Of a DNA stretch of 64,000 nucleotides, positions 16,917-24,215 are shown piece after piece (position 1 is the stretch's first letter; each line of letters starts with the position of its first letter). Below the pieces are notes generated by a model that did no database searches, was not told where the DNA came from, and saw only the letters and a list, made by a program, of their open reading frames with translations. The stretch covers positions 1 to 64,000 of the forward strand of contig QLUR01000008.1 of NCBI GenBank assembly GCA_018725565.1, written 5' to 3'. The stretch is from Bacillota bacterium. GTDB lineage: Bacteria > Bacillota > Dethiobacteria > Dethiobacterales > Dethiobacteraceae. The position numbers were made by a program, and so were the translations under genes.

Positions 16917-16945
16917 ATTGTAAAGTATCTATTGCCTGCAGGCAA
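16917..16945 (-). promoter_or_regulatory. promoter of the minus-strand XRE regulator
   Basis: On the minus strand TTGCCT (16945-16940) and TACAAT (16922-16917) are 17 bases apart. The -35 box is part of the 20-bp palindrome. Confidence 0.6.
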
Positions 16946-16948
16946 TAG
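16929..16948. promoter_or_regulatory. 20-bp perfect palindrome, likely XRE operator
   Basis: CTATTGCCTGCAGGCAATAG is identical on both strands. It lies between two divergent XRE genes and overlaps the -35 box of one of them, which is the classic arrangement of a dimeric repressor site. Confidence 0.75.
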
Positions 16949-16960
16949 GGAGAGAACAAA

Positions 16961-16989
16961 TTGACAAATAGCACATTTAATCATAAAAT
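16961..16989 (+). promoter_or_regulatory. promoter of the plus-strand XRE gene
   Basis: A perfect TTGACA (16961-16966) and TAAAAT (16984-16989) are 17 bases apart, about 38 bases before the GTG at 17027. Confidence 0.72.
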
Positions 16990-17026
16990 ATTGTCATGTA
17001 GTCATTTTCAGGAAGCAGGTGGTATA

Positions 17027-17260
17027 GTGAACGTTCAGGTGGAAAAACTGAAAAAACTGATGGAGCACAGGGATTGGTCGCTGCCCCAGTTGGCCGCAAA
17101 AATGGCTCTTGACTATTCGTTTCTCTACCGGGTAATGCAGGGACAGCGTAACCCGGGAGGAAAATTCTTCAGCGGGCTGATGCTCCTTTGCATGGAAGAG
17201 GACCTTGATTTTGAACAATATGTCAGCTTTAAGTGCCAAAAAGCAGGGGAAGCGGAGTAA
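17027..17260 (+). CDS. small XRE-type helix-turn-helix protein
   Basis: 77 residues, almost entirely one helix-turn-helix domain (VEKLKKLMEHRDWSLPQLAAKMALDYSFLYRVMQGQRNPG) plus a short tail with two cysteines, one in LLCMEED and one in FKCQK. The start is GTG at 17027 with GCAGGTGG 5 bases upstream. The protein is short for a free-standing repressor and may act as a partner of the divergent XRE regulator. It may share a transcript with the thioesterase gene 195 bases downstream. No ligand domain is present. Confidence 0.75.
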   Translation: MNVQVEKLKKLMEHRDWSLPQLAAKMALDYSFLYRVMQGQRNPGGKFFSGLMLLCMEEDLDFEQYVSFKCQKAGEAE

Positions 17261-17454
17261 GTTATCCAATATATACTGAATAGGAAGGGTTGGAAGAAAT
17301 GCTTAGGTGGGGTTATGACGATATCCCGGGAACTGTGCCGGAAAAAAGTGTCGCCAAAGAATTGCGCTCTCAGAAATGGTATGACGCTGTTGGTTTTTTC
17401 TTAAGTGGGTCACGGGATGCTTTCCGGCCTGTGAGCAAAGGAGGGTGTTCTAAG

Positions 17455-17862
17455 ATGTTGGAAAAAGGTCTGCGGGGCGAGGCGTCGGTTGCGGTAGCGG
17501 CCGGCAACACGGCCAAAGAAGTCGGCCACGGCAGCGTACCTGTTTTTGCCACGCCGATGCTGGTGGCGCTGATGGAAAGCGCAGCTATCGCAGCTGTGCA
17601 GGGCAAGCTGGCGGAAGGGCAGACGACGGTTGGCACCAGGATAGAGGTTTCCCACACGGCGGCAACCCCGGTTGGCATGACGGTGACGGCGCAGGCTGAA
17701 CTGGTCAAGGTCGACGGCCATCGCCTGGTCTTTGACGTAATGGCCCAAGATGAAGCCGGCCTCGTCGGAGAAGGCCGGCACGAGCGGTTTATCGTAGCAA
17801 CGGATAAATTTCTTGCCAGGGCGGAAAAACGAAAAGGCTTCAATGCCTGGATGGACAGTTAA
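17455..17862 (+). CDS. FlK-type hotdog thioesterase
   Basis: 135 residues with a hotdog fold pattern (VPVFATPMLVALMESAA then GTRIEVSHTAATPVGMTVTAQAEL). The catalytic triad of fluoroacetyl-CoA thioesterase FlK is Thr-Glu-His. Here T33, E41 and H67 are spaced by 8 and 26 residues, the same as T42, E50 and H76 of FlK. It should hydrolyse a short acyl-CoA, perhaps a toxic or dead-end ester formed by the nearby CoA pathway (inference). ATG at 17455 follows AAAGGAGGG. An in-frame upstream extension to 17290 lacks such a site and would add residues without family likeness. The gene overlaps dpaB tail to tail by four bases. Confidence 0.82.
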   Translation: MLEKGLRGEASVAVAAGNTAKEVGHGSVPVFATPMLVALMESAAIAAVQGKLAEGQTTVGTRIEVSHTAATPVGMTVTAQAELVKVDGHRLVFDVMAQDEAGLVGEGRHERFIVATDKFLARAEKRKGFNAWMDS

Positions 17863-18461
17863 TGGGGTAACCAGCAGGGCTCAAGATACACCGGCTGCAA
17901 TTGCCTCTCCGCCAGGGCCTGCAGGACTGTTTCATACAGCAGGTCCAGCCTGGCCAGAAAAATCTGCTTATCTCCTTTCCCGGCCGGGCCGAACGGGACA
18001 AGGAAGAAGCTCCTGATACTTAAAATTTGCTGCACGTTCAACAGCAGGTTTTCTGAATTGCCGTTGGGTACCAGGGCCAGCACCACAGGGCAGCCGGTTT
18101 GCAGGTGCCGTACGGTTGTGGCCAAGGGTGCCGCCATAACCCGGGCGTTAACCAGCCTGCTTAAAAAATTGCCCGTACAGGGAGCGATCACCAGCAGATC
18201 GTAAGCAGTGTCGAGATTAAACAGTTCACTTGTTTCATCAGCCAGGGAAGCGGTCATCATTTCCCGGCCGGTAATTTGTTCTAATAAGGTCCTGGTAGCG
18301 TTAAACTGGGCATCGTTCTCCTGGTTGTCGGAGGCGGCAAGAAAAAGCGGGAAAATATCGGCGCCGGCAGCCAGCATTTTTTCTATTTCGCCGATAATCT
18401 GCGGCATGGAAAAATGCCCTTCCGGCAAAGCGAAAGCGATTTGTCTGCCAAGCAAACTCAT
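17859..18461 (-). CDS. dpaB: dipicolinate synthase subunit B
   Basis: A 200-residue flavoprotein-fold protein like SpoVFB. It begins LLGRQIAFALPEGHFSMPQIIGEIEKMLAAGADIFPLF, has LLVIAPCTGNFLSRLVN near residue 90 (the flavoprotein-type loop) and FFLVPFGPAGKGDKQIFLARLDLLYETVLQALAERQLQPV at the C-terminus, all as in the family. With DpaA it makes dipicolinic acid from dihydrodipicolinate in the mother cell during spore formation. No dpaA is next to it. ATG at 18461 follows AAAGGGGG. A sigma-K-like promoter lies directly upstream, so it should be expressed late in sporulation apart from dapB. Confidence 0.85.
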   Translation of the reverse strand: MSLLGRQIAFALPEGHFSMPQIIGEIEKMLAAGADIFPLFLAASDNQENDAQFNATRTLLEQITGREMMTASLADETSELFNLDTAYDLLVIAPCTGNFLSRLVNARVMAAPLATTVRHLQTGCPVVLALVPNGNSENLLLNVQQILSIRSFFLVPFGPAGKGDKQIFLARLDLLYETVLQALAERQLQPVYLEPCWLPH

Positions 18462-18470
18462 AAAGAATCC

Positions 18471-18508
18471 CCCTTTGAGACGCAAGTTATTATATGCGCC
18501 TCAAAGGG
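18471..18508. repeat. inverted repeat between dapB and dpaB
   Basis: CCCTTTGAGACGCA (18471-18484) pairs with TGCGCCTCAAAGGG (18495-18508) with a single mismatch and a 10-base loop. It lies between the dpaB start and its putative promoter -35 region and includes the -10 element. It may be a regulator site or an RNA hairpin in the leader. Confidence 0.65.
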
Positions 18509-18516
18509 AGGGAGTG
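18488..18516 (-). promoter_or_regulatory. sigma-K-like (mother-cell) promoter of dpaB
   Basis: On the minus strand CACT (18516-18513) and CATATAATA (18496-18488) are 16 bases apart. This matches the Bacillus sigma-K pattern (mACm, N16, CATAnnnTA) at all but one position. It ends 26 bases before the dpaB ATG. The same element contains TATAAT, but no suitable TTGACA-like box was found. Confidence 0.5.
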
Positions 18517-18531
18517 CCTGACAGGCTCTGG

Positions 18532-19338
18532 TCAGGACAAGTCTAGCAGATTTTCCAGGCCGTAAACAACACCGCTTTGCCCCATAACCGCTTTAACGGC
18601 CATAATTATGCCGGGCATGAAGGAGGTACGGCTGAAGGAGTCGTGCCGGATGGTCAGAGACTGGCCGAGGCCGCCGAAGATTACCTCCTGGTGAGCGACA
18701 AGACCGGGCAGGCGCACGCTGTGCAGCCGGATGCCCTCCATCTCGCCGCCGCGCGCCCCTTTGATTTTCTCCAGTTCCTCGACCGTCCTCCTGCAGAAAT
18801 TTCCCCTTGTCTGAAGGATCATTTCGGCCGTTTTAATGGCGGTGCCGGAGGGGGAGTCAACTTTTTTCTCATGATGCAGCTCAATAATCTCTGCCTCCGG
18901 CAGGTAGCGGGCAGCCCGGGCGGCAAAGAGCATCATCAGCACCGCCCCAATAGCAAAATTCGGAGCGATTACAGCAGGGAGACCGGCAAGCTCCGACCAC
19001 CCGCGGATTTTTTCCAGGTCGGGCCCGGTAATCCCGGTTGTTCCTACCACGGGGCGCACACCAAGGGAAAAAGCGGTTTCAATATTGTGCAGCACACTGT
19101 GCGGCGAAGTAAAATCAATCATCACGTTAGGCTGGGTCCTCTGCAAAGCTGCTGCCAGGTCAGTTTCCAGCGGCACACCGACAGGACCAAGGCCGGCCGT
19201 TAAACCGGCGTCACCACCGTCACCATGCAAATCGACAGCGGCCGTCAGCTCAAGCCCCGGCTCGGCACAAACAGCACGCACCACTTCGCGGCCCATGTTG
19301 CCGGCCGCTCCGGCTACCGCTACTTTAATTGTCACCAC
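18532..19338 (-). CDS. dapB: 4-hydroxy-tetrahydrodipicolinate reductase
   Basis: DapB reduces the dihydrodipicolinate precursor with NAD(P)H in the lysine/diaminopimelate pathway. The 268-residue protein has the N-terminal dinucleotide motif VAVAGAAGNMGREVV, IDFTSPHSV and VVGTTGI. The signature ELHHEKKVDSPSGTA near residue 155 includes the catalytic His pair and Lys, and the protein ends PGIIMAVKAV...GLENLL. GTG start follows GAGGAGGG. It sits 70 bases upstream of dpaB on the same strand; the two enzymes use the same intermediate, one for lysine and wall precursors, the other for spore dipicolinate. Confidence 0.95.
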   Translation of the reverse strand: MVTIKVAVAGAAGNMGREVVRAVCAEPGLELTAAVDLHGDGGDAGLTAGLGPVGVPLETDLAAALQRTQPNVMIDFTSPHSVLHNIETAFSLGVRPVVGTTGITGPDLEKIRGWSELAGLPAVIAPNFAIGAVLMMLFAARAARYLPEAEIIELHHEKKVDSPSGTAIKTAEMILQTRGNFCRRTVEELEKIKGARGGEMEGIRLHSVRLPGLVAHQEVIFGGLGQSLTIRHDSFSRTSFMPGIIMAVKAVMGQSGVVYGLENLLDLS

Positions 19339-19600
19339 GCTAACCCTCCTCGGCCTTCGGTGCCGCGCCGGCAGTTATGAAGGCGGCTTTGTTATTATTT
19401 TCTTTCTTACTTCAGTATTTTCCGATATTGCGCCAGTAAAGTCAAGAAAATGTGTGACGTTGCGATTTAACCGAGGCCCGCCGGACGCTTCGCTACGTCT
19501 TCGCTCCGGTCCTCGTCGTGCCTGGCAGCCGACGATTTCTAAAGAAGTTAGTGTTACATGATGGCCGGAGCAGTTCCGAAAAAAATATGGAGGTGGACTT

Positions 19601-20536
19601 ATGCGGATCATCCTGGTGGGGCAGGCTGCTTTTGGCAAGGACTGCCTTGAAGCTCTGCTGGAGCAGGGGGAAAAGATAGTGGGTGTGGTAACGGTTCCGG
19701 ACGACCCCGCTGACAAAAGGCCCAATCCGCTAAAAGAGGCGGCAATCGCCAAAAATATTCCCGTGCTGCAGCCGGAAGGCCGCAGCCCCCACCGCCTGAA
19801 GCATCCGTCTGTAATTCCCTGGATACGAGCTTTGCGGCCGGACCTGCTGACGCTTGTTTTTGTCACCGACTTTATGCCTTTTGACGCTATTCAACTGGCG
19901 ACTTACGGGGGAATTAACTATCACCCGTCCTTACTGCCGAAATACCGGGGCGGCTCCGCAATTAACTGGGCCGTACTGAGCGGTGAAGAAGAAACAGGCG
20001 TAACAATTCATTATCTTGATGAAGGCGTGGATACGGGAGACATTATCCTGCAGGAAAAAGTGCCTGTTGACATCAATGATACCACAGGCGCGTTATATTT
20101 TAATAAGTTGTACCCTTTAGGGATCAGGTTGGTTAAGCAAGCCGTCGCCCTAATCAGGGAAGGTAAGGCGCCCCGCGTTCCCCAGGACCATAGCAAGGCT
20201 TCTTTTCAACCGTTGATTTCCGGGCAGGATGTAAAAATTGACTGGGGGAAACCGGCCCGTGCCATCCACAATGTCATCAGGGCGGCTAACCCGGCTCCCG
20301 GAGCGCATACCTCGTTCAGAGGAGAAAAAATTAAGCTGTGGGAAAGCGAGTTGGCAGGCCCTGTCCCGGGCGCCGCCGGAGAGATTACCTCCCTGGTTGA
20401 AGGGAAAGGCTTTCAGGTTGCCGCCCCAGGCGGTTCTTTGTTGATTGCCCGCGTGCAAAAAAGCGGTGAAGGCAAAAGCCCGGCCGCAGAATACATGAAC
20501 AAGGACAAACTGCGGCCGGGAGAAAAGTTCACCTAA
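19601..20536 (+). CDS. Fmt-like formyltransferase
   Basis: A 311-residue 10-formyltetrahydrofolate-dependent formyltransferase. The catalytic triad is visible as N106 and H108 in GINYHPSLLPKYRGG and D144 in DEGVDTGD, the same numbering as methionyl-tRNA formyltransferase. The C-terminal domain (about 215-300) resembles the Fmt/ArnA C-domain. Length and fold fit Fmt, but the gene is not next to def or priA-type partners. The isolated place next to a methyltransferase leaves a sugar or other amine substrate possible. ATG at 19601 follows GGAGGTGG. The stop codon lies at the very edge of the hairpin element at 20534. Confidence 0.78.
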   Translation: MRIILVGQAAFGKDCLEALLEQGEKIVGVVTVPDDPADKRPNPLKEAAIAKNIPVLQPEGRSPHRLKHPSVIPWIRALRPDLLTLVFVTDFMPFDAIQLATYGGINYHPSLLPKYRGGSAINWAVLSGEEETGVTIHYLDEGVDTGDIILQEKVPVDINDTTGALYFNKLYPLGIRLVKQAVALIREGKAPRVPQDHSKASFQPLISGQDVKIDWGKPARAIHNVIRAANPAPGAHTSFRGEKIKLWESELAGPVPGAAGEITSLVEGKGFQVAAPGGSLLIARVQKSGEGKSPAAEYMNKDKLRPGEKFT

Positions 20537-20630
20537 AAAGAGGACAAGCTGCTTTTAGTATTCAGCGCAACCTGGGGCTTAAGGTAAAACAAACAGGTTT
20601 TGGCGCTAAAAGCAGCCTGTCCCCTTTTTA
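20534..20630. repeat. MITE-like hairpin element
   Basis: A 97-bp element with 24-bp terminal inverted repeats: the left arm starts TAAAAAGAGGACAAGCTGC and the right arm ends CAGCCTGTCCCCTTTTTA, with 22 of 24 pairs matched. A second inner stem, AACCTG/CAGGTT, extends the fold. It overlaps the formyltransferase stop codon. It could act as a terminator in both directions, but its size and long matched ends also suit a small mobile palindromic element. Confidence 0.7.
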
Positions 20631-20653
20631 GCCGGCAGAAAGGATGGTAAAAA

Positions 20654-21604
20654 ATGGCTACACCCCGTGAATTGAAAGCGCTATATGAGGGAGGAACGAA
20701 CATTAGCGCATATTTGCGCCGGGAAAAAGACATGCAGGGTAATACGACTGAAATCATTGATGTTGCCTATGATTTGCAGGCGGGAAGTTATATTGATGCT
20801 TTACAGGATGCGGCAAAAGCAAAGCACCAACAGAATTATACAGCAGAGATAGCCCGAAACATCCTTTCTTTGCTTAATCCAAGGTCAATACTGGAGGCTG
20901 GAGTCGGAGAAGCTACTACTCTTTCCGGCGTATTGTCTCACTTGGGAGGTGCTGTACGCGGCTATGGCTTTGACTTGAGTTGGTCACGCGTTGCGTTTGC
21001 CAAACGATGGCTCCGGCAGCAAAATATATCTGATACTGTCCTGTGTACAGGAAATCTGCTACATATTCCCTTTGCGGACGACTCAATTGACATTGTTTAT
21101 ACATCACACACTATAGAGCCAAACAGCGGCAAAGAAGAGCAAATTCTTCGTGAACTGTTCCGTGTCGCGAAAAAATTCTTAATTCTGTTAGAGCCCAGCT
21201 ATGAACTTGCTGGCGAGGAGGCCAAGCAGAGAATGGACTCTCATGGATATTGTAAAAACTTACTTGGAACAGCTCTTTCTCTGGGCTACAAAGTTATGGA
21301 ACACAGGCTGTTTCCGTTTATCGCAAATCCTCTGAATCCGACTGCCTTAACGATAATCAGGAAAGACGAAAACAGGCCGGCACCTTCTTTCGTTCTTGCG
21401 TGCCCAAAGTTCAAAACACCTTTACATGAGATTGGTGGCATGCTGTTCAGTTCTGAGGCCTTGACGGTCTATCCAATTATTGGAGAAATTCCTTGTTTAA
21501 GAATCGAAAACGGTGTATTTGCCAGCAAGTACCAGGTAATTATGGAAGCGGTCGACGGTGTAAGATTCCCGGTGGAGGTGGGCAAACTAGATGACGGTTG
21601 CTGA
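20654..21604 (+). CDS. SAM-dependent methyltransferase with Trm112-like tail
   Basis: 316 residues. The class I methyltransferase core (about 50-200) has ILEAGVGEATTLSGVL as the SAM-binding glycine loop and IVYTSHTIEPNSGKEEQILRELFRVAKKFLILLEPS as the C-terminal part of the Rossmann core. The last 80 residues contain LACPKFKTPLHEIGG followed by VYPIIGEIPCL. This looks like a Trm112/UPF0434 zinc-ribbon in which the second Cys of the CPxC pair is Phe. The substrate is unknown. The gene is AT-richer than its neighbours, which suggests transfer. ATG follows AAAGGATGG. Confidence 0.75.
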   Translation: MATPRELKALYEGGTNISAYLRREKDMQGNTTEIIDVAYDLQAGSYIDALQDAAKAKHQQNYTAEIARNILSLLNPRSILEAGVGEATTLSGVLSHLGGAVRGYGFDLSWSRVAFAKRWLRQQNISDTVLCTGNLLHIPFADDSIDIVYTSHTIEPNSGKEEQILRELFRVAKKFLILLEPSYELAGEEAKQRMDSHGYCKNLLGTALSLGYKVMEHRLFPFIANPLNPTALTIIRKDENRPAPSFVLACPKFKTPLHEIGGMLFSSEALTVYPIIGEIPCLRIENGVFASKYQVIMEAVDGVRFPVEVGKLDDGC

Positions 21605-21624
21605 CAGCTAAGGAGGTAGATAGT

Positions 21625-22632
21625 TTGACGGTCACAATCGGCATCAACGGGTTTGGACGCATCGGCCGCAATACGTTCCGCGCCATGCTGGAGGACGAGG
21701 CTTTGCGCGTGGTGGCGGTCAATGACCTGACTGACAACGCTACGCTGGCGCACCTGTTAAAATACGACTCTCTCTACGGGAAATGCGTGGGCGAAGTTTC
21801 TTTGCAGGGTGAAAACCTGCTGGTTAACGGGCGTGAAGTGAAAATATTTGCCGAGGCTTCCCCGGAGCGTGTTCCCTGGAGAGATCTGGGGGTTGACGTG
21901 GTGGTGGAAGCTACCGGCCTCTTTCGCACTCACCGCGAAGCCTCGCGCCACTTAACAGGCGGCGCGCAAAAAGTTATTGTCACCACTCCGGTACACGACG
22001 CCGACATGATTGTGGTGATGGGCCTCAATCATAATTTGTACCGTCCGGAAGAACACCGTATCCTCTCCTGTGCTTCCTGCACCACCAACGCGCTGGCGCC
22101 GGTCGTAAAGGTGCTGCAGGAAAGCTTTGGCGTGGTGCGCGGACTGATGAATACGACCCATTCCTATACCAATGACCAGCAGCTGCTGGACCTGCCGCAT
22201 GCCGACCTGCGCCGGGCCAGGGCCGCCGCCCTGTCCATGATTCCGACCACAACCGGGGCGGCAAAAATAATCGGCAAACTAATCCCCGACCTGCAAGGGA
22301 AAATAGACGGTTTTGCTGTGCGAGTCCCTACGCCCACCGTTTCCATTGTGGATTTTGTGGCGGTGCTGGGCAGGGAAACCTCGGCGCGGGAAATCAACGA
22401 GGCCTTTACCGCCGCTGCCGGCGGGGCCCTGCGCGGGATTCTCAGTGTTGCCACAGAGCCGCTGGTATCGGTGGATTACAAAGGTTCTCCTTATTCCAGC
22501 GTGGTGGACAGCCTGCTGACCATGGTGCTGGAAGGGCGCTTGGTGCGGGTAGTGGCCTGGTATGACAATGAATGGGGTTACTCGCGGCGGGTATCTGATT
22601 TGGCGGGATATATCGCCCGCCAGGGGCTGTAG
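21625..22632 (+). CDS. gap: glyceraldehyde-3-phosphate dehydrogenase, type I
   Basis: Catalyses the NAD(P)-linked interconversion of glyceraldehyde-3-phosphate and 1,3-bisphosphoglycerate. The 335-residue protein begins VTIGINGFGRIGRNTFRAML. The catalytic Cys152 sits in SCASCTTNALAPV, followed by THSYTNDQQLLDLPH and the C-terminal WYDNEWGYSRRVSDL. TTG at 21625 was preferred because AAGGAGG lies 8 bases before it. It is followed by a phosphohexomutase and a cupin-type PGI. No pgk or tpi is adjacent, so it is not the usual glycolytic operon and may serve gluconeogenesis or storage. Confidence 0.95.
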   Translation: MTVTIGINGFGRIGRNTFRAMLEDEALRVVAVNDLTDNATLAHLLKYDSLYGKCVGEVSLQGENLLVNGREVKIFAEASPERVPWRDLGVDVVVEATGLFRTHREASRHLTGGAQKVIVTTPVHDADMIVVMGLNHNLYRPEEHRILSCASCTTNALAPVVKVLQESFGVVRGLMNTTHSYTNDQQLLDLPHADLRRARAAALSMIPTTTGAAKIIGKLIPDLQGKIDGFAVRVPTPTVSIVDFVAVLGRETSAREINEAFTAAAGGALRGILSVATEPLVSVDYKGSPYSSVVDSLLTMVLEGRLVRVVAWYDNEWGYSRRVSDLAGYIARQGL

Positions 22633-22763
22633 GCTATTTTTGCCTGTCTTGCACGGTTCAGGAGTTTCTGGCGCTATGGTGGAAGTCGCGGCAGGAATGT
22701 ACTGTGACGGGGTGGAATATTACCAAATGCGGTCAGAGCAGGGCTAAAAGGGGTGGCTGCCTT

Positions 22764-24215
22764 ATGAGTGAGATCCGCTTTGGCACCGACGGCTGGCGTG
22801 CCGTCATTGCCGAGGAGTTTACATTTGCCAACGTGCGCTGTGTCTGCCAGGCTGTGGCAAACCACCTGGCAGCCCGGGGACTGCGGGAAAAAGGCGTGGT
22901 CATCGGCTTTGACACCAGGTTTCTGGCGGAAAAGTTTGCGCTGGCCTCAGCCGAGGTGATGGCCGGCAACGGTATCCGTGTTTATCTGTGCAAGAAGCCT
23001 GCTCCGACGCCGGTAGTTGCCCATGCCGTCGCCGCGCGGCGCGCGGGTGGAGCGCTGATGCTGACGGCGAGCCACAACCCGGCCGAGTACCTGGGAATTA
23101 AATTCATACCCGATTACGCCGGCCCGGCGCTGCCGTCCGACATCGCTCCCATCGTCTCCTGCCTGGCCGGTGTGCTTGCCGCCGCCAAGGCAGACAGGCA
23201 GGAACTGGCAAAGGCTTTTGAACGCGGCCTGGTGGAAATCATTGAACCTAAGGAAGATTACGTTCGTCACCTGGAAGGGCTGCTTGATTTTGCGGCCATC
23301 AGCCGCTCCGGACTGAGCGTGGTGGCCGACCCGATGCATGGGGCAGGACTTGGCTACCTGGAGGAAATACTGACGCGGCACGGTTGCCGGGTCACGGCGA
23401 TCCGCAACTGGCGGGACCCCTTATTCGGCGGTTCCCTGCCGGAGCCCACTTCTTTGCACCTGCGTCCGCTGGCTGCCAAGGTCCGGGAAACCGGCGCCGA
23501 TATTGGCCTTGCCCTGGACGGCGACGCTGACCGCCTGGGAGTGGTGGACGCCGACGGCCGCTTTTACAGCCCCAATGAAATCCTGATTCTGTTTATGGAG
23601 TATCTGATAAATGAACGCGGCTGGCAGGGTGTGGTGGCCCGCACGGTCGCCACTACCCACATGCTGGACCGCATCGCCGCCCGGCATGGTTTTCAGGTGG
23701 TGGAGACTCCGGTCGGTTTTAAGTATATCGGTCAGGTGATGCGGGAGCAGGAGGCCTTTCTGGGCGGGGAAGAAAGCGGCGGAGTCAGCATCCGCGGCCA
23801 CGTTCCGGAAAAAGACGGGATTCTGGCCAGCCTGCTGTTTGTGGAAATGCTGGCCAGAACCGGAAAGAAGCCTCTTGCTTTACTTAGCGATATTTACAGC
23901 CGGTTTGGGCAGCTGTACAGCGAGCGCCTTGATTTACGGGTCAGTGAGGCGGTAAAGGAGCAAATGCTGGAAAATATGAGGGCCTGGGCGCCTCAGGAGC
24001 TGGGCGGCGTGCCGGTGGTTTCCTTTTCGTGCGCGGACGGCCACAAAGCGGTGCTGGCTGACGGCGCGTGGTGCCTGGTGCGTGCATCAGGGACGGAACC
24101 GGTCTTCCGGGTATATGTGGAGGCCGGCACGGACCGGGGGAAGCTGGCTCTTCAGGAAGAGGTAAAAAAGGTGCTCTGCGCCAATGTTAAGGAGGAAGAG
24201 ATGTGTATGATTTAG
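22764..24215 (+). CDS. phosphoglucomutase/phosphomannomutase family protein
   Basis: A 483-residue alpha-D-phosphohexomutase that moves phosphate between C1 and C6 of a hexose. Marks are RFGTDGWRAVIAEEFT at the N-terminus, the phosphoserine loop LMLTASHNPAEYLGIK with Ser103, the Mg-binding LDGDADRLGVVD near 253, the sugar-binding GGEESGG near 335 and the phosphate-binding VRASGTEPVFRVYVEA near the end. The ATG at 22764 begins the family's first strand; an upstream in-frame GTG adds unrelated residues. Its end overlaps the next gene by 13 bases. Glucose versus mannose specificity cannot be told. Confidence 0.92.
   Translation: MSEIRFGTDGWRAVIAEEFTFANVRCVCQAVANHLAARGLREKGVVIGFDTRFLAEKFALASAEVMAGNGIRVYLCKKPAPTPVVAHAVAARRAGGALMLTASHNPAEYLGIKFIPDYAGPALPSDIAPIVSCLAGVLAAAKADRQELAKAFERGLVEIIEPKEDYVRHLEGLLDFAAISRSGLSVVADPMHGAGLGYLEEILTRHGCRVTAIRNWRDPLFGGSLPEPTSLHLRPLAAKVRETGADIGLALDGDADRLGVVDADGRFYSPNEILILFMEYLINERGWQGVVARTVATTHMLDRIAARHGFQVVETPVGFKYIGQVMREQEAFLGGEESGGVSIRGHVPEKDGILASLLFVEMLARTGKKPLALLSDIYSRFGQLYSERLDLRVSEAVKEQMLENMRAWAPQELGGVPVVSFSCADGHKAVLADGAWCLVRASGTEPVFRVYVEAGTDRGKLALQEEVKKVLCANVKEEEMCMI

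Noticed and set aside
19440-19560. GC-rich stretch upstream of the formyltransferase with CGCTCCGGTCCTCGTCGTGCCT and ATTTCTAAAGAAGTTAG, possibly another member of the 136-bp repeat family
   Set aside because: Only short loosely matching pieces; an alignment would be needed. Left as unassigned intergenic sequence.
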